From NCBI RefSeq assembly GCF_030503875.2, contig NZ_CP129968.2, positions 3,498,001 to 3,562,000 on the forward strand: DNA of 64,000 nt. The letters are read 5' to 3'. The translations under genes and the position numbers were made by a program. Source of the stretch: Marivirga arenosa. Lineage in GTDB: Bacteria > Bacteroidota > Bacteroidia > Cytophagales > Cyclobacteriaceae. The notes under the pieces were generated by a model that was not told where the DNA came from, made no database searches, and saw nothing but the letters and a program-made list of their open reading frames with translations. This document shows positions 37,192-47,770 of this stretch, in pieces; positions within the stretch are counted from its first letter, which is position 1, and each line of letters begins with the position of its first letter.

Positions 37192-39047
37192 TTGTATACA
37201 AATCAACCAAAAAAGATTTTCTAGTAGATGTGTATGATGCCGATATTCAAGACATTGTCAGGGAAGCAGTTGAGAAAAAATTGTTTATTAAAGTTGGTGA
37301 TAGCGAGCTTAATTCATGGGGCAACTCAATTCCTCAGGTCGAAATAATTCTTAGGGATAAGGACATCCCTGATGATGCTTTGGTGGCGATTGAATATAAC
37401 ATTCCCCGAACACAAAACAGGATTGATTTTATCATCAGTGGCACCGGTGAAAATGGAGAGGATAATGTAATCCTGATTGAATTAAAGCAATGGTCCAAAG
37501 CTACGCTTACAGAAAAAGATGCCATCGTAACTACTCGCTTCGCTCATGGCGAAAAAGAAACAGTTCATCCTAGTTATCAAGCTTGGTCATACTCTATGCT
37601 TCTCAGAGGGTATAATGCTGCAGTCTATGAAGGAAAGATCAACCTTTTTCCATGTGCCTATCTCCACAATTATAATGATGATGGCATCATATCAAATGAA
37701 TTCTATAAAGATCATATTACAAACGCTCCGCTTTTTTGTAAAGGAGATAAAAGAGATTTTAGGGAATTTGTCAAACGCTTTATAAAATATGGCGATAAAA
37801 AGGATTTGATTCTAACCATTGAAAATGGAGAATTAAGGCCTTCAAAGAAGCTAGCCAGCAGTTTAGCTTCATTACTTAAGGGTAATAAGGAATTCACTCT
37901 AATTGATACGCAAAAGGAAGTATACGAAACCGCAAAAACTTGCGCTATTGCAGCAAAGAACGGCCACAAAAAAGTGCTGATTGTGGAGGGTGGCCCTGGT
38001 ACTGGAAAATCGGTAATAGCCATTAATTTATTGGTAGAGCTCACTAAAAAAGGGCTTATTACTCAATATGTCACAAAAAATTCAGCTCCTCGCGCAGTTT
38101 ATGAATCCAAATTAACTGGAACAATTAAAAAAACACAGTTCTCAAATTTATTTTCAGGCTCAGGATCTTATTCTTCTGCCAAACCTAATTCTTACGATGC
38201 CCTTATTGTAGATGAGGCTCATCGATTAAATGAGAAATCTGGTCTATATTCCAACTTAGGAGAGAACCAAATCAAAGAAATTATATCATCATCCGTTTTC
38301 TCTATTTTCTTTATAGATGAGAAACAAAAAATACACATCAAGGACATAGGTTCTATTGAGCAAATTAAAGCGTGGGCAGAATTGGAAGATGCAGAAGTTC
38401 AAGTGATGGAATTAACTTCTCAATTTAGATGCGAAGGTTCTGATGGTTACTTATCATGGCTTAATAATTCCCTTCAAATTAAAACAACGGCAAACAGAAT
38501 TCTAAATGCAAAAGAATATGACTTTAGAGTTTACGATAATCCCAATGAACTACGTGATGAGATTTTCAAATTAAATAAGGTAGATAATAGTGCTAGGCTT
38601 TTGGCTGGTTATTGCTGGGATTGGAACAGTAAGAAGGATCCTGATCTGATGGATATTGTGATACCGGAACATAACTTTGAAATGCAGTGGAATCTAAATA
38701 AGAATGTCATGCTATGGATGATCAAACCTGATTCAGTATCTGAAATAGGATGTATTCATACATCTCAAGGCTTAGAAGCTGATTACGTAGGTGTAATTAT
38801 TGGTCCTGACCTAATTGTCAGAAATGGCAAGATTATCACTAACGCATTCGAGCGGTCAGGAATGGATCATTCGATCAGAGGTTTCAAAAAACTTCATAAA
38901 GCTGACCCAAAGTCAACAAATTTGTTAATGGATCAAATTATCAAGAACACCTATTACACTCTTATGACAAGGGCAATGAGAGGCTGTTTTATTTATTGCA
39001 CTGATGAAGAAACATCTGATTATTTTAAAAATTTAATTGAGCATTAA
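37188..39047 (+). CDS. PD-(D/E)xK nuclease fused to DUF2075 helicase-like ATPase (operon gene 3)
   Basis: This 619-aa protein has an N-terminal nuclease-like domain with D80 (RIDF) and E98-x-K100 (IELKQW), the arrangement of PD-(D/E)xK enzymes. A DUF2075 superfamily I-like ATPase follows, with Walker A GGPGTGKS at 268-275, Walker B IVDEAHRLN, SQFRCEGSDGY, and the late motif HTSQGLEADYVGV. The ATPase probably translocates on or unwinds nucleic acid and delivers it to the nuclease. Its start overlaps gene 2 by 4 bp. The next gene encodes a paralogue with the same domain order. Confidence 0.8.
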   Translation: MIVYKSTKKDFLVDVYDADIQDIVREAVEKKLFIKVGDSELNSWGNSIPQVEIILRDKDIPDDALVAIEYNIPRTQNRIDFIISGTGENGEDNVILIELKQWSKATLTEKDAIVTTRFAHGEKETVHPSYQAWSYSMLLRGYNAAVYEGKINLFPCAYLHNYNDDGIISNEFYKDHITNAPLFCKGDKRDFREFVKRFIKYGDKKDLILTIENGELRPSKKLASSLASLLKGNKEFTLIDTQKEVYETAKTCAIAAKNGHKKVLIVEGGPGTGKSVIAINLLVELTKKGLITQYVTKNSAPRAVYESKLTGTIKKTQFSNLFSGSGSYSSAKPNSYDALIVDEAHRLNEKSGLYSNLGENQIKEIISSSVFSIFFIDEKQKIHIKDIGSIEQIKAWAELEDAEVQVMELTSQFRCEGSDGYLSWLNNSLQIKTTANRILNAKEYDFRVYDNPNELRDEIFKLNKVDNSARLLAGYCWDWNSKKDPDLMDIVIPEHNFEMQWNLNKNVMLWMIKPDSVSEIGCIHTSQGLEADYVGVIIGPDLIVRNGKIITNAFERSGMDHSIRGFKKLHKADPKSTNLLMDQIIKNTYYTLMTRAMRGCFIYCTDEETSDYFKNLIEH

Positions 39048-39076
39048 ATTAATATAGCCTCGAAAATTCCCCTGCC

Positions 39077-40951
39077 ATGAAACTATATTCCGGATCATCT
39101 TCCGATTTTATAAATGACAATAACCAAAACTTAATAGTCTCAAAGCTTCAGTCAGAATTCTTTAAGCATTTCCGCCAAGATCCCCAGCCAAGTGAAATCA
39201 GGTCCTGGAAGGAATCACTGCAAGCAATGAGCAGCATTTTTGAAAAACTAAAGTTCACCTCTCATGGTGTCCTACTAGAATACCAACTTCCATTAACATC
39301 CAAAAGACTCGACTGCCTAATCTGCGGTAAAGACGATAATGGAAAAGAAAATGCAGTTATAATTGAGCTTAAACAATGGTCGGAAACCTTTGATTCAGAT
39401 TGTGAAAATTCCCTTTCTGTCAATTATGGAGTAGAACTAAAAGAATTATTGCACCCCTCAGTGCAGGTCGGCCAATATGCCGAATATCTTTCCGAAAATC
39501 ATTCGATTTTCACAAGCAATACCGATATCCCTCTTTTCGCTTGCGCTTATTTACACAACTATGATTACTCATCCACTGACCCTCTCTTCAATAATAAGTT
39601 TTCAGATCAGATCTCCAAATACCCTATTTTTTGTAAAAAGGAAGAATCAAATCTAGAGGAATTCTTATTATCTAAACTTTCTAAAGGAGATGGCTTGCCA
39701 ACTTTGGAGAAAATCCAGGAGGGTAAATATAATCCCCCAAAAAAATTACTCTCTGAAGTCAGTGAAATTTTAAAAGACCGATCGCCTTATATTCTTCTTG
39801 ATGAGCAACTGGTCGTTTTCGATAAGGTGAAAACATTAATTAAAAATGCATACCAGACTAATAAGAAAGCAGCCGTTATTGTAAAAGGTGGCCCTGGCAC
39901 TGGCAAATCTGTCATAGCTTTAAACTTACTTTCTTACTTTTTACACAACAAGTATAAATCACATTACGCCACGGGCTCAAAAGCTTTTACTGAAACTTTC
40001 AGGAAAATATTTGGAGCAAAGTCAAGAAATTTTTTCACCTACTTTAATGAATACAGAAATGCCTATCAAGATGATCTCGATGTACTTATCTGCGATGAAG
40101 CGCATCGCATAAGGGAGTCTAGTAACAACAGGTTTCAAAAAAATAATGGAAAAACAATCCCACAATTATATGAAATCTTAAAAGCTTCTAGAGTTACAGT
40201 TTTATTTATTGATGATTTTCAAATAGTGCGCCCTGGTGAAATAGGTTCAATCAAATATGTAAAGGAATATGCAGAATCAAAAAATGTCCAAGTCTTTGAA
40301 TATGAATTGGAATCTCAATTCAGATGCAATGGTTCTGATGGTTTCATCAATTGGCTAAATAACACATTAGGCATCAAAGCCACAGCCAATGTCATTTGGA
40401 AAGAAGCGGATCACTCTACTTATGACTTTAGAATTATCGATTCCCCTCAAAAACTAGAACAATTAATTATCAAAAAAAATAAAGAAGGTCATTCTGCCAG
40501 AATGGTAGCAGGTTTTTGTTGGCAATGGTCAGATCCTGATCCAAAAACAGGGCAGTTGAAAGAAGATGTTATAATTGGAGACTTTAAAAGATCATGGAAC
40601 GCAAAAGAATTTTCTAAGAACAAATTAGCCCCTAATATCCCTAAATCCTCATTATGGGCATATAGCAAAAATGGCATTGGCCAAGTAGGTTGTGTTTACA
40701 CTGCTCAAGGATTCGAATTTGATTATGTAGGTGTGATTTTCGGGAAAGACATGGTCTATGATCTGGATAATGGAACATGGAAAGGACTTCCTGAAAACTC
40801 ACATGACAGACCTGTAAAAAAAGATAAGGTCAATTACGAAAACTACATTAAGAATACCTATAAGATATTAATGTCACGAGGCATAAAAGGCTGTTATATT
40901 CATTTTATAGATAAAGACACAGAACGCTTTTTCAAATCGAGAATGGAATAA
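39077..40951 (+). CDS. PD-(D/E)xK nuclease fused to DUF2075 helicase-like ATPase, paralogue (operon gene 4)
   Basis: This 624-aa paralogue of gene 3 keeps every key residue: D79 (KRLDC) and E97-x-K99 (IELKQW) in the nuclease-like domain, Walker A GGPGTGKS at 271-278, Walker B ICDEAHRIRE, SQFRCNGSDGF and YTAQGFEFDYVGVIFG. The sequences are clearly related but far from identical, so this is an old duplication; the two may form a hetero-oligomer or recognise different substrates. It starts 29 bp after gene 3. Confidence 0.8.
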   Translation: MKLYSGSSSDFINDNNQNLIVSKLQSEFFKHFRQDPQPSEIRSWKESLQAMSSIFEKLKFTSHGVLLEYQLPLTSKRLDCLICGKDDNGKENAVIIELKQWSETFDSDCENSLSVNYGVELKELLHPSVQVGQYAEYLSENHSIFTSNTDIPLFACAYLHNYDYSSTDPLFNNKFSDQISKYPIFCKKEESNLEEFLLSKLSKGDGLPTLEKIQEGKYNPPKKLLSEVSEILKDRSPYILLDEQLVVFDKVKTLIKNAYQTNKKAAVIVKGGPGTGKSVIALNLLSYFLHNKYKSHYATGSKAFTETFRKIFGAKSRNFFTYFNEYRNAYQDDLDVLICDEAHRIRESSNNRFQKNNGKTIPQLYEILKASRVTVLFIDDFQIVRPGEIGSIKYVKEYAESKNVQVFEYELESQFRCNGSDGFINWLNNTLGIKATANVIWKEADHSTYDFRIIDSPQKLEQLIIKKNKEGHSARMVAGFCWQWSDPDPKTGQLKEDVIIGDFKRSWNAKEFSKNKLAPNIPKSSLWAYSKNGIGQVGCVYTAQGFEFDYVGVIFGKDMVYDLDNGTWKGLPENSHDRPVKKDKVNYENYIKNTYKILMSRGIKGCYIHFIDKDTERFFKSRME

Positions 40952-40966
40952 TACAAATGAATTAAA

Positions 40967-41920
40967 ATGGTCTTAAAAAAGAAATTTATGTTATTTGACT
41001 TAATTGATGAAACCTTTGATAAAACAATAAAGACTGATTTACAAAATAACTACCTCAATCAAGTACAAGTATCAAAAAGATGGGCATGTTATAGTGATTA
41101 TTGTTTTGATGATCCACAAAAGCCAAATGATGTTGTTTGTTTTACTTTAATTCCCTATTTCGATGATTTCCACCAACTATCAGATAAAATTCAAGATTTG
41201 GCTAATGTTGATATTAAAAATACAAGAAAGGTCAGAAAAGAATTTACAGAATTTCTAAAAACATATCCTTTAATTAATTTTTCATTTATACTAAATGATA
41301 AAAAGAAGATTTTTGGTAATAATCATGAAGAAAGGAAAAAGACACTCAAAAAAGAATATACCGACCTAAAGAAAAAATATAAAGAATGGCTTAACAATCA
41401 ACCAGATCAAAAAGAATATTATAGTCAAATTATTAAAAAAATTGACTGTGTTTTACTATCTATTGAGAGGAATAAAAAAATTAAACAAATTATTGGGATG
41501 ACTTTAGTAACAGCATTAGGTGCATATGTCTCCAACCAGGTAGTTAAAAAACTGGATTTAGATATTTTTGGTTGGTTTTCAGACAGAGATAGTATAAATG
41601 AAGTTTGTGATAATTTTTCTATTCAGTTATTTCACACTTATTTACATAATTTTTCAGATGGTAAGCAATTCAAATTTTTAGCTTCTCCAGCAGGAAGCAC
41701 AGCTAATGCTTTTTATGAACAACTAGTAAGAATTCCAGACTATATATCTGGAACAATTTCTGACTATGATAGGAAACTTAATCAGATCAGTAATGATAAG
41801 TTTGACGCAATGCTTACAAACTACATGGCAGGTAATACTCATAATAACTTTGTATTGAAATTATCGACTGATGTTAATGGATTATATTGCTCAAGAATAT
41901 TAATAGATCTAAAGGAATAA
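40967..41920 (+). CDS. Unrecognised protein closing the protease/MazG/DUF2075 operon (operon gene 5)
   Basis: This 317-aa protein is not recognised. It is Lys-rich and apparently cytoplasmic. Residues about 125-165 form a charged helix (KKEYTDLKKKYKEWL), a short hydrophobic stretch (IIGMTLVTALGAYVS) near 185 may be membrane-proximal, and the segment DRDSINEVCDNFSIQLFHTYLHNF holds conserved-looking Asp, Asn and His residues without a known motif. It follows gene 4 by 15 bp on the same strand and is probably cotranscribed. A role as effector or sensor of the operon is possible. Confidence 0.55.
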   Translation: MVLKKKFMLFDLIDETFDKTIKTDLQNNYLNQVQVSKRWACYSDYCFDDPQKPNDVVCFTLIPYFDDFHQLSDKIQDLANVDIKNTRKVRKEFTEFLKTYPLINFSFILNDKKKIFGNNHEERKKTLKKEYTDLKKKYKEWLNNQPDQKEYYSQIIKKIDCVLLSIERNKKIKQIIGMTLVTALGAYVSNQVVKKLDLDIFGWFSDRDSINEVCDNFSIQLFHTYLHNFSDGKQFKFLASPAGSTANAFYEQLVRIPDYISGTISDYDRKLNQISNDKFDAMLTNYMAGNTHNNFVLKLSTDVNGLYCSRILIDLKE

Positions 41921-42158
41921 GCCTTCCTAATTAATATCCATTCTGTTAAATTTTAGATGTAAAAAGCGAATTTGCATTTCGATAATTTGCAAACCAAACA
42001 GCCGGTTTTTTTTTCAAAATTAATCATCTAACTTCATAACTATATTTTAAAATAAAAGAATGAAATATCAGAGGATACCCACTCAATCAATTTTCATAGA
42101 TTAAATAAACCTAGAAATAAACGATATAAAACTATACCTTAACTCAAATTCAACCAAC

Positions 42159-43223
42159 ATGAAACCTCAACTAACCTTATTTTTAGCATTTCTTGTATTT
42201 TCGCTTTCAGCTCAAATCCCCGAAGGCTATTATGAAACTACAGCTGGTCTCGATGGTGAAGAACTAAAGGCAGAACTTCATGAAATCATTAACGACCATG
42301 AAATTTACACCTACACAAGTTCCAATACCGATACTTGGGACATCCTCAAGCAAACCGATAAAGACCCAGAAGATGGAAGCTATGTAATTGGCTTCTATTC
42401 TGGTTTCAAAATGGATGCATCTAAAGAGTACGATAATGGCAATGGCTGGAACAGAGAACACGTTTGGGCTAAAAGCCGTGGGAGTTTAGGCACAAATAGG
42501 GGTCCAGGCACTGATGTTCATAACCTACGAGCTGCAGACATCTCAACTAACTCAGCACGAAACAACCGCAATTTTGACGAAGCAGATGACCAATACATAG
42601 ATGAATCAGGTCAACACCAAGGAGAAACAGACAGCTACACAAGTTCATCCGAATGGATATGGGAACCAAGAGACAAAGTTAAGGGAGATGTAGCAAGAAT
42701 ACTTTTCTATATGGCCACTCGCTACGAGGGCACAAACGGAGAACCTGATTTAGAACTAAGAGAAGAACTACTAAGTAATGACAGCAATGAACCCTACCAT
42801 GCGCGTCTTTCAGTTTTGCTCAAATGGCATGAAGAAGATCCCGTAGACGAAATAGAAAGAAATAGAAATGATGTCATTTATTCATTCCAGGAAAACCGTA
42901 ATCCTTTCGTTGACCATCCCGAATTCGTTTCACTCATCTGGGAGGGTGAGGAAGCTGAAGAACCGGAACCAGTCCTATCCACAAAAGAAGAAATCAAAAA
43001 CAAATTCAAATTCTACCCTAATCCAGTAAAAACAAATTTCACAATTGATGCTCCGAGAGGTACAAAATTCACAGTTATAGATTCAACTGGTAAAGTTATA
43101 ATTGAAAATAACTCGAAAAGAAAAACTCAAAATAAGATAGCATCATTTAATGCTGGTATCTATACCCTGCTTACTCAATTTAAGGATATAGAAATTTCAT
43201 TTCAACTAATAAAAAGTGAGTGA
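42159..43223 (+). CDS. Secreted endonuclease I with T9SS sorting domain
   Basis: This 354-aa protein has a signal peptide ending in SLSAQ and then an endonuclease I (EndA/NucM-type) domain. WNREHVWAKSRG holds the catalytic His of the beta-beta-alpha-metal site, and DVHNLRAADISTNSARNN is the second half of the active site. A C-terminal type A T9SS sorting domain begins at FKFYPNPVKTNF (about 283) and ends in FNAGIYTLL...FQLIKSE. The enzyme should be exported and act on extracellular DNA for nutrient use or biofilm turnover. It is unusual cargo for an island otherwise rich in intracellular defence-type genes. Confidence 0.85.
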   Translation: MKPQLTLFLAFLVFSLSAQIPEGYYETTAGLDGEELKAELHEIINDHEIYTYTSSNTDTWDILKQTDKDPEDGSYVIGFYSGFKMDASKEYDNGNGWNREHVWAKSRGSLGTNRGPGTDVHNLRAADISTNSARNNRNFDEADDQYIDESGQHQGETDSYTSSSEWIWEPRDKVKGDVARILFYMATRYEGTNGEPDLELREELLSNDSNEPYHARLSVLLKWHEEDPVDEIERNRNDVIYSFQENRNPFVDHPEFVSLIWEGEEAEEPEPVLSTKEEIKNKFKFYPNPVKTNFTIDAPRGTKFTVIDSTGKVIIENNSKRKTQNKIASFNAGIYTLLTQFKDIEISFQLIKSE

Positions 43224-43434
43224 TTTTTTTACTTATTAATTACCTCTTTTTTTTCTATCAAATTAAACACCCTAAATAAAACATATTCGATCAAATACCT
43301 TTAAAATATATTATTTTCCTTAATTTAACTACTTATACTCCAAGCATACATTAATTAGTAACAATTTATATCTGCAATATAATTATTATCTGTATCTGGT
43401 ATGTGCTAAGTAATTGAAGCCAAATAAAAAAACC

Positions 43435-45282
43435 ATGAAAATTAAATTACCCAAAATAGAAAAGCACATCCATACTAATGGCAGTAATTCTATAAAGCAA
43501 TATTATAAAGAGTCAATTACAGCAAACTTCGAATTTGTTAAAAGCACACCTTTTATAATTTCCTCAAACGAAGAATCATATTTTATCACTAGTAGAATTG
43601 ATGATGAAATTCCTAATAATTGTAAATACGCTTTACTAGCTTCAAAAAAACCAAAAAAAAAGGATTTCTTATCAAATTCATTAAAATTAAAAAGATGGCT
43701 AAAGCATCCTTTATTTAAAGACTTGTCACCTCAAGAAGTTGTTTCTTCATGGAAAAATAACTTTAGGTTTATAAAAGAAGATGTTGAGAACGGAATTAAA
43801 GGATTACGGCCTCCCCAAATTGGTGCTCTTTATTCCATATTAGCTCATATCCAAACACCAGAGGAAAAGGGCATTGTAGTTATGCCGACTGGAACAGGTA
43901 AAACAGAAACAATGATATCAACCTTAGTAGCTAATGAATGCAAAAAATTATTAGTTGCTGTCCCATCAGATTCATTACGTACTCAGTTATCAGCAAAATT
44001 TAGCACCCTTGGATTGATTAGGGATTTTGGGATGGTCAATGATTCTTGTCATAATCCTATAGTAGGGATAATCAATGAGAAATTTGAAAGTGAAGAATAT
44101 CTTTTAGAGTTTATCACTAAATCAAATGTAGTCATTACAACAATGAGCATTCTTGCAGGTAGTTCCTATGAACATCAAATTGCTTTTTCTAACTCATTTA
44201 GTCATTTATTTGTTGATGAGGCTCATCATTCCGAGGCAAGTTCGTGGAAAGAATTTATCAATCATTTTAATAAAGAAAAGGTCTTTCTTTTTACTGCAAC
44301 TCCGTTTAGAAATGACGGTAAGAATTTAGATGGTAAATTTATTTTTAATTTATCCCTTAAAGAAGCACAAAGACAAGGGTACTATAAACAAATCAACTTC
44401 TTACCTATAAGAGAATATGATAAAACTGAAGCAGATAAGAAAATAGCAGTAAAAGCAGTAAATAAATTAAAAGAAGATATTGCTAATGGGTATCCCCATA
44501 TAATTATGGCAAGATGTGTTTCAAAGAACAGAGCTGTAGAGGTCTTTGAACACTATAGGATATATGAAGATTTAAATCCAATCTTAGTGTACACTGGTAT
44601 TCCAAATCTGAAAAACAAATTAAAAGCAGTAAAGGAAAAAAAACATAGTATTGTTGTATGTGTAAATATGCTTGGAGAGGGATTTGATCTTCCTGAATTA
44701 AAAATTGCTGCTATTCATGATGAAAGGCAAAGTTTACCAATTACTCTTCAATTTGTAGGTAGGTTTACCAGGACATCTTTTAATTCTCTAGGAAATGCTA
44801 GCTTTATAACAAATATCGCATACCCTCCAATTCAAGAAGAACTCAATAATCTTTATGCCAAAAATGCTGATTGGAATCTTTTGCTTCCAAACATGAGTGA
44901 AGGTGCAACAGACAAAGAAATTGATTTCCAAGAATTTTTAGATGGTTTCAATAATCTAGAGGATTCTAAAATACCCTTTCAAAATATAAACCCTGCAATG
45001 AGTTCAGTTGTGTTTAAAAATAGTGGAAGAGAATGGTACCCTAATAATTGGAGGCAGGGTATTAGCAACATAGGAACATATCAACATCAATTTAGTAATC
45101 ATAATCCTGATAAGAAAACATTGGTAATAATATTAGGAAAGGTAGAAAAGGTAGATTGGGGTGATTTTGATGTTGTGCAAGATATGGAGTGGAATATGAT
45201 TGTTGTACATTGGGATTTGCGCCACGATAGGAATTTGATATTTGTTCATACATCATTAAAAATTTATCATCAGAAAAGTTAA
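43435..45282 (+). pseudogene. DEAD/DEAH-box helicase-nuclease, N-terminal part before a frameshift
   Basis: The N-terminal two thirds of a large SF2 helicase: Q-like region LRPPQIGALYSI, Walker A MPTGTGKTE, Walker B VDEAHHSE, motif III TATPFR, and motif VI QFVGRFTR. The ATG at 43435 is preferred over an in-frame TTG at 43414. The frame stops at 45282, but the downstream frame (to 46676) continues the same protein. A single extra base in the A5 run at 45258-45262 would join them into one protein of about 1080 aa. The gene is broken by a 1-base loss, by a sequencing error, or by programmed slippage. Confidence 0.75.
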
Positions 45283-45329
45283 CTAAAGCAATTTTTGGTG
45301 AAGACGTTAATCAAATTGACGGCACTAAC

Positions 45330-46676
45330 ATGTTTAAGATTTTTCATAATGTTAAAAGACTCACATTGTATAATGTAGGCGCTAGACCAGGTGCAGGACG
45401 CGATATTAGTTTTCAGTCTTTCTTTGGGAAAGGTGTACAGGACGGCTTAAGTTTATTAGAGCAAGGCACACTTATCAAAAATAATATTTTTGGTGTAGGT
45501 TTTAAAAATGGAGAAAAAATATCGTTAGGATGCTCTATCAAAGGTAAAGTTTGGTCTTACTTAAGAGGGAATTTAAATGAGTTAACTCAATGGTGTGAGT
45601 CTATTGGAGATGCACTTGATGATCCTAATATAAATCCAAATACTGTTTTAGAAAACACGCTTGTCCCAGAAATAATAACCCAACGGCCAAATGTAGCTCC
45701 CATTGCAGTTGAATGGCATTATAAAATGTTTCAGTACTCAGAGAACAGATATATAATTAGCATTAATGGTAACGATTATGACCTTTCTAATTCAGAACTA
45801 AATATTGTTGATAGTCCTGCCGATTCGCCTTTAAGGTTTTGCTTCAAATGCAAAGACTATATTATAAATTATGAATTAGTATTAGGGTCTAAGTCTGTCA
45901 ATAGCAAACCAGAGGCTTTCTTTGAAGTGAAAAAAAAATCTACGGAAGATCCTATAATAACTTATGGTAGCACTAGAGAAAGTCTCACTTACTTTTTACA
46001 AAAATACACTCCCACTTTTTGGTTTGCCAACGGTGCCCAATTATTTCAAAATAATCTTGTTACGCCTAAAGAAAGTGTTGATGGAATTTCATTAAAAAAC
46101 ATCATTCCAATGAATTGGAATGGGGTTTCTATAAGAAAAGAATCCCAAGGCATTGCTCCATACGAAACAGATTCAATTCAATATCATTTTATAAATGAAG
46201 TTCACAAAGATTTTGAAATCATCTATGATGATGATGGTTCTGGCGAAATTGCAGATGTTATCGGAATAAATAATGGAGACAAAACAATTGACATCCACTT
46301 ATTTCATTTGAAATATGCTAAAAACGGTCGGACTAGTAACGATATCAGTAATTTTTATGAAGTCTGCGGTCAAGCACAAAAATCTTTGAATTGGAAGTAT
46401 CGTGATGGTAAGGATTTCTTTAATCATCTATTAAGAAGAGTAACAAAATCAAAAAACGATGTCACTTGTAGCAGAATAATCAAAGGCAACGAGGAAGATT
46501 TGGAACTTTTATTAAATGCTGCCAAATGGACTAAAGAAATGAAATTTCATATTTACATTGTTCAACCTAGTCTAGTCAAAAATGAGGCCTCGAAAAGTAT
46601 TTTGCTATTATTAGGCAATACTCAACATTATTTACAGACTGTCGGAAATGTTGAATTAAAAGTTTATTCAAGCTAA
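45330..46676 (+). pseudogene. DEAD/DEAH-box helicase-nuclease, C-terminal part after the frameshift
   Basis: The C-terminal part of the helicase above. Its frame is open from 45231, and residues before the first ATG (FGEDVNQIDGTN) continue the upstream protein. GARPGAGRDISFQSFFGKGV and the late segment IADVIGINNGDKTIDIHLFHLKYA...FYEVCGQAQKSLNW resemble the C-terminal region of large DEAD/DEAH proteins, where an Asp and an HxK replace the usual (D/E)xK nuclease motif. Translation from 45330 alone would lack the ATPase. The family call for the C-terminal region is from memory. Confidence 0.7.
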
Positions 46677-46765
46677 AAGTAATTATTTACATAGAATATT
46701 AAAAAAATAATAAGAAAGGGCTTTTATGATTAAAGCTGGAGATATGAAAAACTTCTTATTAAAAA

Positions 46766-46793
46766 AAGCCGAAAGGCCCCCTTCCATCGGCTT
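46766..46793 (-). terminator. Intrinsic terminator on the minus strand
   Basis: AAGCCGA (46766-46772) and TCGGCTT (46787-46793) form a stem; on the minus strand it is followed by seven T residues. No annotated minus-strand gene ends here, which suggests a non-coding minus-strand transcript. Confidence 0.65.
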
Positions 46794-47128
46794 ATTTCAA
46801 CCAAAACCTACAAAGTCAGGATTGACTTATAAGAGCTTCAACGTAAATTAATTACTTTGGTATATACAAATATTTTGAAGAATAAATCTTAAAATTTCCT
46901 TCCTTAATCCCACCAATGCAGCTTTACTTCAACAAAAGCATTTCATCTTACAGTTATAAAATCCCCCACCATGCGCATTGCCTAATTTCCCTCCATCCCT
47001 TTCACAATCCAAAAAATTAGCCAAAGCCCATGGCTCCCTCAGCCAAAAGCCTTTAATTTCCCTAAAGGGTAAATCAAAGGCCCTCGGCTAACCTGCAGCA
47101 CTTACCCGCACAAACCTTCCCTCAGAGG

Positions 47129-47176
47129 CTTTTGCTTTTTTTTGATAAAGCATTTAAAGCAGTAAAAAAGCAAAAG
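47129..47176. repeat. Perfect 12-bp inverted repeat
   Basis: CTTTTGCTTTTT at 47129-47140 and AAAAAGCAAAAG at 47165-47176, with a 24-bp spacer. Confidence 0.8.
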
Positions 47177-47184
47177 AAAGTGGT

Positions 47185-47208
47185 CTTTTTGGCTCCCAAG
47201 CCAAAAAG
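47185..47208. repeat. Tight 10-bp hairpin
   Basis: CTTTTTGGCT and AGCCAAAAAG are perfect complements around the tetraloop CCCA. No T run follows on the plus strand. Confidence 0.85.
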
Positions 47209-47287
47209 CTGTTGTTTGATATACCAGCCGCACGGCCAGGTACAATGGTGTGATGCCCTTGAGCTGCGGCAAAGGTTCTCGCCAGCA

Positions 47288-47345
47288 TTGGCTTCAGGCT
47301 TTCAAATAAGTGTTAATTTATAAGGTATTGAAAGCCAAAAGCCAA
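47288..47345. repeat. Long hairpin with 16 paired bases
   Basis: TTGGCTT-ca-GGCTTTCAA (47288-47305) pairs with TTGAAAGCC-aa-AAGCCAA (47328-47345), with one symmetric 2x2 internal loop and a 22-nt apical loop. Confidence 0.85.
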
Positions 47346-47401
47346 CCCCTTTGGGGCTGAGGTGCTGTCATGCCCTTTGCAGCTTAGCCCAAGTGCATCA
47401 C

Positions 47402-47470
47402 GGCAACCTACTTTGTCTGTTGCTTTAAAATTCCGTTAACTCCATTCAAAAGCAACAGCCATCGGTTGCC
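47402..47470. repeat. Hairpin family member 1 with loop motif ATTCCGTTAACTCCATT
   Basis: An outer stem GGCAACC/GGTTGCC (47402-47408, 47464-47470) and an inner stem CTGTTGCTTT/AAAGCAACAG (47417-47426, 47449-47458) enclose ATTCCGTTAACTCCATT. Confidence 0.8.
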
Positions 47471-47770
47471 AGTGTTAGGCTCGCCTGCGGGCGACCCCGG
47501 GCTGCGGCTTGTCATGGTTTTTGTAGCCCTACGTGACTAAAGCCCCTTATGATAAAGGCGCTTTGGCACTCCCGCAGCAAGAATAAGCCAGCCATCCTGC
47601 CCTCATATCCTTTACTTCCATGGCTGCCTTAACCTTGCTTTTACCTTCCCAACAAAAAACCACGCCAAGCCTTGTTCGCTCAGTTACTCTTCTCTCATGG
47701 CTAGCCCCCGTTCCCTGCGGTCACTCTCGGTCTACCACCCGGGGTCGCTCTCGCAGACGGCTCGACACAC

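Noticed and set aside
43414..43434. TTG start for the broken helicase gene
   Set aside because: An ATG 21 bp downstream gives a normal N-terminus (MKIKLPKIEKHI), and the added residues have no support.
47402..47480. Integron attC-like site: GTTAGGC at 47474-47480 beside a long hairpin
   Set aside because: No matching RYYYAAC partner at the other end of the hairpin, no array of cassettes, and no integron integrase in the window.
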